Below, in pieces: positions 27,117 through 35,518 of a DNA stretch of 64,000 bases (positions within the stretch are counted from its first letter, which is position 1; every line of letters starts with the position of its first letter). This DNA comes from VGJW01 sp035285595. Its GTDB lineage: Bacteria > Cyanobacteriota > Sericytochromatia > S15B-MN24 > VGJW01. The DNA lies in the NCBI GenBank assembly GCA_035285595.1, contig JAYKGV010000049.1:1-64000 (forward strand), read 5' to 3'. The translations under genes and the position numbers were made by a program. The notes beneath the pieces were generated by a model. The model was not told the origin of the DNA. It worked only from the letters and a program-made list of their open reading frames with translations, and made no database searches.

Positions 27117-28109
27117 TTGGGACGCCTTCTCCTGCTCGCAGACCCCTCGACCCAGCATCGCCGCAATCTTGTCGCGATGCTGGCCGGCGAGGGGTATGAC
27201 TGCATATCGGTCGGGGATGGAGTCGAGGCCATCTCGGCCGCCATCAAGCAGCAACCTGCTTTGGCGCTGATCGACTATGAGTTGGGCGGCCTATCAGGCC
27301 CTTTGCTGGCCACGGCGTTGCGCTGCAATCCATTTACGTGCCTGATGCCTGTCCTCATGATGTCTTCGAAGACCAGCGCGGATGTCCTGCAGGGCACCAT
27401 CGAATCAGGGGCCTCGGTCTTCCTGCCAAAGCCTCTTGAAGCCAAGACCTTGTTGCAACGTCTGAATCGTGTGTCGGGCGACCAGCATGCGCTTGGAACT
27501 CCCATGACCCTGCAGCTCGACGATCAAAGCCGGACCTACCAAACGGTGGCGCGAGGCCAAGCTGACGAAACCCTCTTCATCCAGCGTCCGGCTTGGGGAG
27601 AGCAGGCAGGCCTCGCCCATGGACCCGGAACAGAGGGCGAAGTCCAGTATGAGGACCAGGACAACGTCGCCGCCCGCAGGCGGGTCATCTTGCTGCCGGG
27701 AAACGAAGATCCCGAACTGCTGGCCGTACGCCTGCTCAGTCCTCCACACCGCAGTCTCAAGCAACAGCGCTTCCGCAGACCGTCGGATCTACCCCTACGC
27801 TATCGGGTTCCAGGCCAGTTCTATCGAGTGGCCACGCTCGGTCATCTCTCCCCGCTGGGCTTGCGACTCGTTGGCGTCCATGACGGTCTTGAGGTCGGCG
27901 AGGAACTGACCCTCGAGATTCGTAACCCACCCAGCCTCGATCCCGTGACTGGACGGGTGCGCCGGATCCACAAGGTCACCGGCTCTCCGACCGAAGCCGA
28001 CATCGATCTGCCGGCGGATCTCAATCCCTTGTGGATGGTCCTGCTGACGATTCATCTGTTCCGCTCCGACATAAAACTTGCTCCACCTACGGTGCCCCAG
28101 CCTCGATGA
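27117..28109 (+). CDS. Receiver-domain response regulator with C-terminal PilZ-like domain
   Basis: 330 aa. Residues 1-120 are a CheY-like receiver: LLLLADPSTQHRRNLVAMLAG, the phosphoacceptor Asp in ALIDYELGGLSGP, and the switch Lys in SVFLPKPLEAKTLL. A linker of about 100 residues follows. The C-terminal part has a PilZ-like pattern (LPLRYRVPGQFYRVATLGH, SPLGLRLVG, GRVRRI), suggesting a c-di-GMP-linked output affecting surface behaviour. The TTG start has a TATGAT box 8 nt upstream and no Shine-Dalgarno. The next gene overlaps by ATGA, and a sigma factor gene converges beyond it. Confidence 0.75.
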   Translation: MGRLLLLADPSTQHRRNLVAMLAGEGYDCISVGDGVEAISAAIKQQPALALIDYELGGLSGPLLATALRCNPFTCLMPVLMMSSKTSADVLQGTIESGASVFLPKPLEAKTLLQRLNRVSGDQHALGTPMTLQLDDQSRTYQTVARGQADETLFIQRPAWGEQAGLAHGPGTEGEVQYEDQDNVAARRRVILLPGNEDPELLAVRLLSPPHRSLKQQRFRRPSDLPLRYRVPGQFYRVATLGHLSPLGLRLVGVHDGLEVGEELTLEIRNPPSLDPVTGRVRRIHKVTGSPTEADIDLPADLNPLWMVLLTIHLFRSDIKLAPPTVPQPR

Positions 28110-28573
28110 CGATCACCACCCTGCCCGCTGGGGGACAGGTCATCGAGACCCGCGTGGCGGCAGAACCTGTCCAGGCACGCTCAGTTCAGGTTCCCTTGCT
28201 ATGGGTGGGGGGACCGGTGGGTCCTCTCGCCTTGAAGCTGTACGCAGGCTATGCCCGCTGGACGGCGCTACAGGGCCCCGACGCCTGGAATTCAGTGGCC
28301 ACGAAAGGGGATCTCTTCTGGGAACTTCCCATGGGCCCGCTCGTGACCTCCCTGGGGGTGACGGCCCAACAATGGTTCCCGATTGGCCCCGCCCCAGTAA
28401 GGTACATGCCGGGGGCGTGGGGATTTCAGGCTGGCGCGCGGTTCTACCTGCTCAATCTCTTCGAGATCGAGGGGAGTGCGTGGGGACACCCGGATCCGTC
28501 GTTCAACAACTTACTGGGGGGATCGGTCGGACGTGCGTGGGGCGCGACCGGTATCCTGCGGATCGGAATCTGA
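28106..28573 (+). CDS. Hypothetical beta-strand-rich protein, 155 aa
   Basis: No family recognised. The ATG overlaps the stop of the receiver-PilZ gene by ATGA, so the two are coupled. The sequence is a series of alternating hydrophobic/aromatic strands (LALKLYAGYARWTALQGP, GAWGFQAGARFYLLNLFEIEGSAWGHPDP) ending VGRAWGATGILRIGI, which resembles the end of a small outer-membrane barrel. No signal peptide is seen, so localisation is uncertain. It ends 3 bp from the convergent sigma factor gene. Confidence 0.55.
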   Translation: MTITTLPAGGQVIETRVAAEPVQARSVQVPLLWVGGPVGPLALKLYAGYARWTALQGPDAWNSVATKGDLFWELPMGPLVTSLGVTAQQWFPIGPAPVRYMPGAWGFQAGARFYLLNLFEIEGSAWGHPDPSFNNLLGGSVGRAWGATGILRIGI

Positions 28574-28576
28574 ACG

Positions 28577-29338
28577 TCAGCGCAAATCCGCGAGACCAGG
28601 TTGGCCTGCAGGGCTGACTTGCATGATGGCGTGCAACTGTTTGATGGCCCGCTTCAGGCGCCGACAGATCTCCATCTGACTGACCCCTAGTCTTCGGGCG
28701 ACCTCAGCCTGAGTCATGTCGTGGAAATAGCGCATTTCAAGCAATTCCTGCTGTTGGCGAGACAGCAGGGCGATGGCATCACGCAACGTCAACTTCTCAT
28801 CTTGATCATCCTGAGTCACGCGATGGGTACGAGGATCCTGCAAGGTTTCGAGCAGACTGCGCGAGTCGTCTTCATCGGAACGGGTCTCTTGATCGAGCCA
28901 GTAGACGGAGACCCGGTTGTCGTACTGCTTGACCTCATCGATCTGCTTGACGGGAATGTCCAACTGGGCCGCAAGCTCGGCATCGGTGGGATCCCTGCCC
29001 AGCTGATGGGACAAGGACATCGTCACTTGAGAAAGGCGGTATGACAGCTCCTGCAAGGCTCGCGGACCGCGCATGAGGCTCTGACGATCGCGGAGATAGT
29101 GTCTGATATGCCCCGTGATGTAGTGCACGGCAAACGTCTTGAATTCGGTATTGTGGCCGTACTCGTAACGATCGATGGCTTCAAGCAAACCAATGGAGCC
29201 GACCTGAATCAAATCTTCGATGGGATCGGTGCTACGCCGCGCCAGGCCCCGCGCAATCTTGCGGACCAGCGGCAGGTATTCCAGCACAAGGGCTTCCCTC
29301 TCTTGCGAGGTCTTGGCCCACTTGCGGGTCTTCTCCAC
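28577..29338 (-). CDS. RNA polymerase sigma factor, SigB/SigF/SigG type (group 3)
   Basis: 253 aa. Region 2 is clear (LVLEYLPLVRKIARGLARRS, DLIQVGSIGLLEAIDRYEYG, FKTFAVHYITGHIRHYLRD), then region 3 with RDPTDAELAAQLDIPVKQID and region 4 with LLEMRYFHDMTQAEVARRLGVSQMEICRRLKRA. Proteins of this type drive alternative regulons (stress, motility, development); the target is unknown here. The start is GTG at 29338 because GGCGGAGG lies about 6 nt upstream; the frame stays open upstream but without sigma homology. A 9-bp inverted repeat lies 91-113 bp upstream. Confidence 0.9.
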   Translation of the reverse strand: MEKTRKWAKTSQEREALVLEYLPLVRKIARGLARRSTDPIEDLIQVGSIGLLEAIDRYEYGHNTEFKTFAVHYITGHIRHYLRDRQSLMRGPRALQELSYRLSQVTMSLSHQLGRDPTDAELAAQLDIPVKQIDEVKQYDNRVSVYWLDQETRSDEDDSRSLLETLQDPRTHRVTQDDQDEKLTLRDAIALLSRQQQELLEMRYFHDMTQAEVARRLGVSQMEICRRLKRAIKQLHAIMQVSPAGQPGLADLR

Positions 29339-29428
29339 GCCGAACCTCCGCCATAAGGGCCCCACGGACCCAGCCCCAGGAACCCCACCCAAGCCGATCC
29401 TAGCAGGATCGGACCACGACAGGCACGG

Positions 29429-29451
29429 TTCACGAATTTGCGATTCGTGAA
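29429..29451. promoter_or_regulatory. Palindromic operator-like site upstream of the sigma factor
   Basis: Perfect arms TTCACGAAT (29429-29437) and ATTCGTGAA (29443-29451), spacer TTGCG. The 9-5-9 symmetry is typical of a dimeric regulator site. It lies between mnmE and the sigma gene. Confidence 0.5.
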
Positions 29452-29496
29452 TGCCCGCCTGCACGGACAGCTTTGGTGAAGGACAGAACGAATTCT

Positions 29497-29515
29497 CGTC
29501 ATCTCGAGGATGACG
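29497..29515. other. 7-bp hairpin downstream of mnmE
   Basis: CGTCATC and GATGACG flank TCGAG, about 90 bp past the mnmE stop on the minus strand. It may be a terminator stem; no T-run follows. Confidence 0.3.
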
Positions 29516-29604
29516 TTTGAATCATAACTCCCCAATTCCAGCCCCGTTGTGGCCAGAGTCACGCGAAATTAACCATATGGCAACAGTTGTGACGGATACA
29601 CCAA

Positions 29605-30990
29605 TCACTTGCCGATGCAGAACTTTCCGAACACCTGATCTAACAAATCTTCCTGGAATTCCACTCCAGTAAGCGTTCCAAGCGCCTGCACCGCTGACCT
29701 CAGCGGCGTCGCTGCCATGTCTGAAGGCCAACCCTCCGCCAGAATTCCAGTGGCCTCATCAAGGCCAGAGATGGCGCGCTCGAGAGCTGCACGATGACGC
29801 GCGTGCACCAAGATGCCCTCGCCCGCACGATCCTGCCGAGGGGCCACACGTGCGACGAGAACATCCTGCAATCTTTGCAAGCCTTGTCCCGTAAGAGCCG
29901 ATACCAAGACGTCGCAAGGCGCTTCGGGCTCTACTCCCTCGGGCAGGAGATCTGCCTTGGTCCGAACGACGAGGTCCCTTTCCGGATCGAAAACCAGACC
30001 GATCTGCTCCTGCCACGGCATCGGACCGGATTCGTCGACAGAGACCAACCAGAGCCGGATCGGTGCACGGGAGGCCACCGCTCGGGTCATCGCGATGCCT
30101 CGGGCCTCGATGCCATCAGGCACATGGCGCAGACCCGCCGTGTCGACGAGACGGATTGGAAATCCACCGAGACTGAAAGGCACCTCGATACGATCTCGTG
30201 TGGTCCCCGCACTGGCATCCACCAATGCCCGATCCTCTCCTAGCAGCGCATTGAGGAGCGAGGACTTTCCTGCATTAGGGAAGCCAAGCAACACCAGATC
30301 CAATCCCTCGCGTGCAGCAAGACCAGCAGGAGCAGTGGCCAGAAGCCCCGACATGAGCTCACGAGCCTCAGCCAAGGCCGTCATCAGGGCCTGACTGTCA
30401 GGGACCTCGTCCGGAAAATCGAGGCTGCCCTCGAGGGCGGCCAGCTGCTGCATGACCGTGGTACGTGCCCTCTGGACAAGACCGGACAAGGTACCCTCCA
30501 ACTGCCGCAGAGCCGCCTCGAGCGCTCGCTCACCCGGAGCCGTGATCAAATCGTGGATAGCTTCGGCCTGCAGCAGATCCAGTCGTCCCCCGAGGAAGGC
30601 ACGTCGGGTGAACTCCCCGGGCATCGCTGCCCTGGCACCGGCTGAAAGCACTGCTTCCAGCACGCGCCCCACCACCACGACGCCCCCGTGTCCCTGGATC
30701 TCGAGCACATCCTCGGTGGTGTAGCTGTGAGGTGCAGGAAACCATAGTGCCAAGACCTCATCAACGACCCGCCCGTCCCCTGGCTGGACAAGCGCACCCA
30801 AGGCAAGGCCACGGGCATCTCTCACCAATCCTCGACCACGGGGCCGAAACACCCGCCGCGCGACAAGCCATGCATCAGGTCCGGAAACCCGGACAATGCC
30901 CACACCGCCATGACCGGGAGGGGTGACCCGGGCCGCGATGGTCTCAGCCGCGATCGCGACCGCCCCCCCGGCGTCCCCTGTCCCGATCAC
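29605..30990 (-). CDS. mnmE: tRNA modification GTPase MnmE
   Basis: About 461 aa. With MnmG it installs 5-carboxymethylaminomethyl-type modifications on U34 of tRNAs. Features in order: N-terminal folate-binding domain (ETIAARVTPPGHGGVGIVRV), G1 LLGFPNAGKSSLLNALLG, G2 SAGTTRD, G3 LVDTAGLR, G4 RTKADLL and the C-terminal FCIGK with the catalytic cysteine. The start is uncertain. GTG at 30990 gives a family-like length and overlaps jag by about 47 nt; GTG 31002 is possible, and the frame is open further up inside jag. No ATG exists near the conserved start. Confidence 0.92.
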   Translation of the reverse strand: MIGTGDAGGAVAIAAETIAARVTPPGHGGVGIVRVSGPDAWLVARRVFRPRGRGLVRDARGLALGALVQPGDGRVVDEVLALWFPAPHSYTTEDVLEIQGHGGVVVVGRVLEAVLSAGARAAMPGEFTRRAFLGGRLDLLQAEAIHDLITAPGERALEAALRQLEGTLSGLVQRARTTVMQQLAALEGSLDFPDEVPDSQALMTALAEARELMSGLLATAPAGLAAREGLDLVLLGFPNAGKSSLLNALLGEDRALVDASAGTTRDRIEVPFSLGGFPIRLVDTAGLRHVPDGIEARGIAMTRAVASRAPIRLWLVSVDESGPMPWQEQIGLVFDPERDLVVRTKADLLPEGVEPEAPCDVLVSALTGQGLQRLQDVLVARVAPRQDRAGEGILVHARHRAALERAISGLDEATGILAEGWPSDMAATPLRSAVQALGTLTGVEFQEDLLDQVFGKFCIGK

Positions 30991-31534
30991 GACCGCCCGC
31001 ACCGCGACCGCCCCTGCCCCGGACGGGCAGTTGAGGCAAAGGCCCATCATACGGCAACGGACGACCATCGGCTCCCAAGGGACTGATCACGACGGCCCGT
31101 GCAGGTTCCTCACCCACAGAGAGCGTACCGACACCAGCGTGTTCCTTGGCCATATCGTGGACCTTCTTGCGATCCGCGGCATGCATCGGCGGCAGACAGA
31201 CCCCTTCGCCCCGAGCCAAGGCATCCGCGGCAGCGACAGCCACCTGTTCGGCCAACCTAGCCAGCTGACGAGCACGGTAGTCGCCACAATCCACACGGAT
31301 CCGCTCACCTCCCTCCAACACGAACAAGGTGTTGGCCAGGACCTGGAAGGCATCGAGGGTCTGGCCCTTGGCGCCGATGAGCATCGCGGCATCCGGATGA
31401 TCGACGATCTGTAACAGCGGACCCTCTTCGTTAACGGTCGCCGTGACGGCAAGATCGAAACCCATGGCTCTAAGGGTCTGAATCAACCAGTCCCGAGCAT
31501 CGGTGAGAGGCGAAGGCAAGGTCGACGTGGACAT
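30944..31534 (-). CDS. jag: RNA-binding protein Jag/KhpB (KH + R3H) with RG-rich tail
   Basis: 196 aa. The KH domain (PDAAMLIGAKGQTLDAFQVLAN) is followed by the R3H segment (MHAADRKKVHDMAKEHAGVG). Jag/KhpB is an RNA-binding regulator usually encoded next to yidC, as here; the ATG overlaps the yidC stop (TGATG). The Jag_N domain found in some homologues seems absent. The last 26 residues are almost only Arg, Gly and Asp (RGRGGRGAGGRDRDRGRR...), resembling an RGG RNA-binding tail. That tail is encoded where mnmE begins in another frame. Confidence 0.9.
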   Translation of the reverse strand: MSTSTLPSPLTDARDWLIQTLRAMGFDLAVTATVNEEGPLLQIVDHPDAAMLIGAKGQTLDAFQVLANTLFVLEGGERIRVDCGDYRARQLARLAEQVAVAAADALARGEGVCLPPMHAADRKKVHDMAKEHAGVGTLSVGEEPARAVVISPLGADGRPLPYDGPLPQLPVRGRGGRGAGGRDRDRGRRGGGRDRG

Positions 31535-32352
31535 CAGGCACCTCCATGCCGACGCTGGGCACGGTTGGGACCGGGCGAAGGCTCGGCCTTGACATCGACG
31601 ACATCCGAGGAATCCGATTTCGGAAGACCGAAGCCCGGACCGAAGGTCGTCTGGGTGGCGAGAGAGGGATCAGGCGGGAAGCGTCGAAGCAAGTAGGCGT
31701 ACTGGATGATGGTGACCAGCCCCGACACCACGATGTACAGCAAGACGCCCGATGGCATCAGATATCCGAACAACGGAGCCATCAAGGGCGAAAGGAACAA
31801 CATCTGCTTCTGGAAGGGATCATTGGGGTTGGTCATCATCATCTTCTGCGTGAGCCAGCTGGTCATGGCGAAGAAGGCAATCAGCAGGATGTTGTCCCAA
31901 TGAAGTACGTTACCGGTCTTGAGGCCCACGGCAAGCAAATCGCGGATGAACAGGAAACTGCTCTCGGCGTGTGGCGCAGACTTGATGCTGGCAATCAAAG
32001 CCTTGTCATTGAGCGATCCGTAAAGAGCGAAGAGGATGGGCAACTGAAACAGGACCGGCAAACAACCTGAAAGCGGAGTGGTGTTGTGTTCCTTGTATAG
32101 CTCCATCATCTTCAGTTGCATCGCTTGCGGATCGTCCTTATGGGTCTCCTGGAGCTCGCGCAGCTTGGGCTGGAGACGTTGCATGATCCTCATGCTGGAG
32201 AACTGCTTGATGTTGAGCGGGAAGAGCAAGGTCTTCATCAGAACGGTCAAGCAGACGATGGCCAAGCCGTAGTTATGCCATGGCAAGGCCCCATGGAAGA
32301 ACCTGATGATGGGAATCATCAGGTTCTGGATCAGCGCATCGATGGGATTCAA
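31534..32352 (-). CDS. yidC: Membrane protein insertase YidC/Oxa1 family (short form)
   Basis: 272 aa. Inserts and folds inner-membrane proteins with or without SecYEG. It has the Oxa1/YidC core: a first membrane segment (YGLAIVCLTVLMKTLLFPL), a cytoplasmic helical hairpin (MRIMQRLQPKLRELQETHKD), then LPVLFQLPILFALYGSL and later membrane helices near SWLTQKMMM and LLYIVVSGLVTIIQYAYLL. The large periplasmic P1 domain of proteobacterial YidC is missing, making it like SpoIIIJ. The C-terminus is charged (AEPSPGPNRAQRRHGG). It lies in the conserved order rpmH-rnpA-yidD-yidC-jag-mnmE. Confidence 0.94.
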   Translation of the reverse strand: MNPIDALIQNLMIPIIRFFHGALPWHNYGLAIVCLTVLMKTLLFPLNIKQFSSMRIMQRLQPKLRELQETHKDDPQAMQLKMMELYKEHNTTPLSGCLPVLFQLPILFALYGSLNDKALIASIKSAPHAESSFLFIRDLLAVGLKTGNVLHWDNILLIAFFAMTSWLTQKMMMTNPNDPFQKQMLFLSPLMAPLFGYLMPSGVLLYIVVSGLVTIIQYAYLLRRFPPDPSLATQTTFGPGFGLPKSDSSDVVDVKAEPSPGPNRAQRRHGGA

Positions 32353-32376
32353 GGCAAATGGACCTGAAAGTAAGGA

Positions 32377-32604
32377 CTAGGGAACCGGGTCAGGGCCGTG
32401 GGGCCCCCAGGGATGACAGCGAGCAAGTCGTTTCAATCCCAGCAACAAACCTACGCCTACGCCATGTCGGACGACAGCTTCATGGGCGTATTCGGAGCAC
32501 GTGGGCCAGAAGCGGCAAGCGGGCGGAAACCACGGTGAGATCAGAAGTTTGTAACCCCTGATCAAGGCCGCGACCGACCGAACCACCCAACGATCTGCAC
32601 TCAC
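32377..32604 (-). CDS. yidD: Membrane protein insertion efficiency factor YidD
   Basis: 75 aa. Family signature LIRGYKLLISPWFPPACRFW followed by PTCSEYAHEAVVRHG and KRLARCHPWGPHGPDPVP is complete. YidD is a small amphipathic inner-membrane protein that helps YidC-mediated insertion. Start is GTG at 32604 with GGAG about 5 nt upstream. It lies 12 bp after rnpA and 24 bp before yidC. Confidence 0.94.
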   Translation of the reverse strand: MSADRWVVRSVAALIRGYKLLISPWFPPACRFWPTCSEYAHEAVVRHGVGVGLLLGLKRLARCHPWGPHGPDPVP

Positions 32605-32616
32605 GTCTCCGCCATG

Positions 32617-32988
32617 TTACTTCGGTGCGGCGGGTTCCGTCGACGGAAGGAGGCCCGCCCTCAGCAGCACATTGTCCACGGCTGCGGCCAACTCGGGCCA
32701 ACTGACGTCGGCGGCTGCCGGCCGAGCGACCAAGACCACCCTGCATCCCCCCACCAGTAAGGAAAGCCTTCGGCGCACGGCGGCACGCAATCTTCTTCTG
32801 ACCTTGTTCCGCACGCACGCCTTTCCGACCTTACGACTCGTCACGAAAGCGAAGCGGCTAGGCGCATCAGACTCACCGGGATCACGCAGGACGTGACAAC
32901 CCAAAAGCGGAAGGGACGTCCGCCGACCCGCTGCGTAGACCGCCTCGAAGTCGCGTCCGCCCCTGAGTCGATGCTGCCGCGGCAGCAC
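32617..32988 (-). CDS. rnpA: Ribonuclease P protein component
   Basis: 123 aa. The protein subunit of RNase P, binding 5' leaders of pre-tRNA. The signature FVTSRKVGKACVRNKVRRRLRAAVR (central, with the conserved RNR-type loop) is clear, and the N-terminus LPRQHRLRGGRDFEAVYAAG fits the family. The GTG start abuts the rpmH stop (TAG then GTG). The protein is Ala/Pro-rich at its C-terminus. The RNA subunit gene was not seen in this window. Confidence 0.93.
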   Translation of the reverse strand: MLPRQHRLRGGRDFEAVYAAGRRTSLPLLGCHVLRDPGESDAPSRFAFVTSRKVGKACVRNKVRRRLRAAVRRRLSLLVGGCRVVLVARPAAADVSWPELAAAVDNVLLRAGLLPSTEPAAPK

Positions 32989-33132
32989 CTAGCCGGCGAG
33001 ACGCTTGCGCCCCTTGGCCCTGCGGGCCTTGATGACGCGTCGACCGTTCTTCGTGCTCATGCGGACCAGAAATCCGTGCGTACGGGCACGCTTCCGCTTC
33101 TTGCCACCATGCTGGAAGGTAAGGGCGAGCAT
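32989..33132 (-). CDS. rpmH: 50S ribosomal protein L34
   Basis: 47 aa. MLALTFQHGGKKRKRARTHG then FLVRMSTKNGRRVIKARRAK and GRKRLAG is an unmistakable L34, though the opening MLALTFQHGG differs from the common MKRTYQP. The ATG at 33132 has AAGGA 9 nt upstream. First gene of the rpmH-rnpA-yidD-yidC-jag-mnmE run, divergent from dnaA across the origin region, as in many bacteria. Confidence 0.96.
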   Translation of the reverse strand: MLALTFQHGGKKRKRARTHGFLVRMSTKNGRRVIKARRAKGRKRLAG

Positions 33133-33197
33133 AATCGAGAATCCTTCAAGAAAAGGGTCTGTGTAGCAAACACAGGCCCACGAACACTATTACCCTT

Positions 33198-33227
33198 ACG
33201 CTAGCACGCCTGCAGGATCCCAAGCAA
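33198..33227 (-). promoter_or_regulatory. Promoter of the rpmH-rnpA operon
   Basis: Minus strand: TTGCTT (33227-33222), 18 nt, extended -10 TGC-TAGCGT (-10 at 33203-33198). A start near 33191 gives a leader of about 60 nt with an AAGGA ribosome site. Confidence 0.5.
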
Positions 33228-33344
33228 GGCCCAAACTCAGGCGGGAGAATATGGCCAAATTCCCCTGATTGCCTTCTGACAAGGCTTCTCCGGCATTTTT
33301 GGCCTCACATTCATGGCCCGGAGCCCTCAAGGGGTCTGGCAGGC

Positions 33345-33384
33345 TCTCCGATGCGGAGTTAACATCGGCTCCGCACGTCGGAGA
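33345..33384 (+). promoter_or_regulatory. Long stem-loop upstream of dnaA
   Basis: TCTCCGATGCGGAG (33345-33358) pairs with CTCCGCA (33369-33375) and TCGGAGA (33378-33384): 14 bp broken by a 2-nt bulge, 10-nt loop. The loop starts with TTAACAT, and CTGGCA-N18-TAACAT could be a dnaA promoter. It may therefore be an operator/cruciform or a leader structure. Confidence 0.5.
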
Positions 33385-33487
33385 ACGGCTTGGACACGCG
33401 AAGAATCCGCTCTCCGGTCCAAGGCCGGTGGCGACTTGCCCCTTTGCCTCCCCTTCCACTGCCCTCCCGACCCGCCCCCACCACCGA

Positions 33488-34807
33488 ATGAAGCCCGACG
33501 AGCTCTGGTCCAGGACGCTGCCGCTTCTCCACCTGAGAATGCCGGGTCGATACAATTCGACCTTCCAGTTCTGTCGTGGTGTCGAGGTCGCGGAAGATGT
33601 CTTCACGCTGGAAGTACCGAGTTTCTATTCTCCAGACAAGCAGTCCAGCGATCGACCCATCATCGAAGAGTCCATATACGAAGCTTCAGATGGTGTCCGC
33701 TATCAGGTGCGCTTCAAGGTGAACGCGATGCCGATCGCGACGACGCCCGCTCCCGCAGGCGTCCAAATCATCCAGCCACAGCCGGCTTCTCACGGTTTAA
33801 GCCCGAAATTCACCTTCGATAGTTTCGTCATTGGCGCACACAACCGCTTTGCTCATGCAGCTGCTCTTGCAGTTTCGGACAAGCCTGGACGCTCCTATAA
33901 TCCACTTTTTATCTATGGCAGCACGGGACTCGGCAAAACGCATCTGATGCATGCTATCGGGCATAGGATTCTTGCATCCAACCCCCGTGCGAGGGTCTGC
34001 TACGTCAAAAGCGAGACCTTCACCAATGAGGTGATCGATGGCATCCGTGAGGACCGCATGCGAGAGTTGCGCCGACGGTATCGCGAAACCGATCTTCTGC
34101 TCATCGACGACATCCAGTTCATCGAACGCACTCAGGCGACCCAAGAAGAGTTCTTTCACACCTTCAACGAGTTGCATATGGCGAACAAGCAGATCGTGAT
34201 TACCTCCGACAAACCGCCGAAGCAATTGCCGGAAATCGAAGATCGTCTGCGCAGTCGCTTCGAGTCGGGGCTTTTGACGGATATCCAGGCACCTGATCTC
34301 GACACACGCATCGCCATCCTGCGCAAGAAAGCCGAGGAAGGCGGTCATCTGGTACCCGAAGAAGTTCTCGATTTTGTGGCAGGCACTTTTCACGACAGTG
34401 TAAGAGCTCTTGAAGGCGCCTTCATGAGAGTGATCGCCTATTCCGAGATGGATCGGGTGTCGCCGTCCCTCGAAATCGCCCACAAGGCGCTCGGGACAGG
34501 CCAGATTCAGCCTGTAACCATCGAAAGGATTACCACTCTGGTGGCCCGTACTTTCGAAGTATCGGTGGAAGATCTGGTCTCGGAACGACGAAGTCAAGAC
34601 ATCACGCGCCCGCGATTCATCGCTTGTTACCTTTGCCGCGAGATGACAGGCCTTAGCTTCCAGGAGATCGGTCGCTTCTTCCGACGCGACCACACCTCCA
34701 TCATGCACAGCGTGAAAACCATCAAGAAACACCTCGAGAACGATTCCCAGCTGGCAGCCCACGTCACCTATCTGCGGGGCCGAATCGCCTCGGGTGCCAA
34801 CTACTAG
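33488..34807 (+). CDS. dnaA: Chromosomal replication initiator protein DnaA
   Basis: 439 aa from the ATG at 33488. It binds DnaA boxes at oriC and melts the origin. Domain I begins ELWSRTLPLLHL. Domain III has Walker A YGSTGLGKTHLMHAIGH, Walker B DLLLIDDIQFI and the sensor segment LRSRFESGLLTDIQ. Domain IV ends with the DnaA-box-binding signature FFRRDHTSIMHSVKTIKKHL. The frame is open further upstream, but that part lacks DnaA character. No Shine-Dalgarno precedes the ATG, so the start is the best guess. oriC follows directly. Confidence 0.96.
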   Translation: MKPDELWSRTLPLLHLRMPGRYNSTFQFCRGVEVAEDVFTLEVPSFYSPDKQSSDRPIIEESIYEASDGVRYQVRFKVNAMPIATTPAPAGVQIIQPQPASHGLSPKFTFDSFVIGAHNRFAHAAALAVSDKPGRSYNPLFIYGSTGLGKTHLMHAIGHRILASNPRARVCYVKSETFTNEVIDGIREDRMRELRRRYRETDLLLIDDIQFIERTQATQEEFFHTFNELHMANKQIVITSDKPPKQLPEIEDRLRSRFESGLLTDIQAPDLDTRIAILRKKAEEGGHLVPEEVLDFVAGTFHDSVRALEGAFMRVIAYSEMDRVSPSLEIAHKALGTGQIQPVTIERITTLVARTFEVSVEDLVSERRSQDITRPRFIACYLCREMTGLSFQEIGRFFRRDHTSIMHSVKTIKKHLENDSQLAAHVTYLRGRIASGANY

Positions 34808-34987
34808 CGCGCATCGCCACCATTCGGCGTGGCCAGTGGAAAACTCATTCACCAGTGTGAATAACTGCACCACTGTGATACACAGACTCTGGACAAGTCT
34901 TGGAGATGTTGGCTGAAATCCAACTGCAGAAAGGATTTCAAACGTCTTGACATCAAAGATCCAGCTCTTGGACGGCTGTGGATAGGA

Positions 34988-35011
34988 GTGGAAAACCTTG
35001 GAGTTTTCCAC
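34988..35011. repeat. 9-bp perfect inverted repeat in oriC
   Basis: GTGGAAAAC (34988-34996) and GTTTTCCAC (35003-35011) with a 6-nt spacer, 2 nt after the DnaA-box-like TGTGGATAG. Confidence 0.65.
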
Positions 35012-35030
35012 CGAAAGAGAACTTCCACCT

Positions 35031-35060
35031 GATCTGCAGACTGGTCGAAGTCTGCAGATC
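35031..35060. repeat. 12-bp perfect inverted repeat in oriC
   Basis: GATCTGCAGACT (35031-35042) and AGTCTGCAGATC (35049-35060), spacer GGTCGA. It lies between two DnaA-box-like sites. It could be bound by an origin-specific factor or form a cruciform. Confidence 0.75.
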
Positions 35061-35518
35061 CTTCGCTGGAATCAGGGAAATACCGGTGTATAGCCGGTGG
35101 ATAACCGCACTTATGACGAAATGTCTCCAAACCACTCCCCATAGCAAAACAATCGGGAAAGACTGCGAAATCATGTTGAAAACTTTCAAATGATGCGGGG
35201 AAATCAATCGAAGCAGCTTGTCCTCGGGTGACCCTGATCACAAGTAAAACCGGGTTTTCCGCCGGCTTTCCACTCCATGGTTGATAACCATCCATCGAAA
35301 AAACCACAGATGGAAAACGGGCTTGTGGAGGTTCGGAGTGGATTTAGCCTGAATTCGTAAGCCGACGGGAGGGGATTCAGGAGTAGACAAGGAGCAGATG
35401 CGGGAGTGAAGAACCGTATATGGGGAAAAGCACGGGGTTTGTCCCTCAAGACATCCCTCCCTTGAAATCAAGGTCTGACAAGGGTTATGAGTGATTCTCC
35501 CTCCCTTCCACTCCCCCT

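Larger units (their letters stand above)
33133..33487. other. 355-bp divergent region between rpmH and dnaA
   Basis: No gene seen. It contains the rpmH promoter, a small CTGTGT/ACACAG hairpin in the rpmH leader (about 33160) and the long hairpin at 33345-33384 upstream of dnaA. Confidence 0.6.

Noticed and set aside
33797..35011. 404-codon minus-strand ORF opposite dnaA and running into oriC
   Set aside because: It is the complement of dnaA with no ribosome site or family pattern, and it would run through DnaA-box-like sites.
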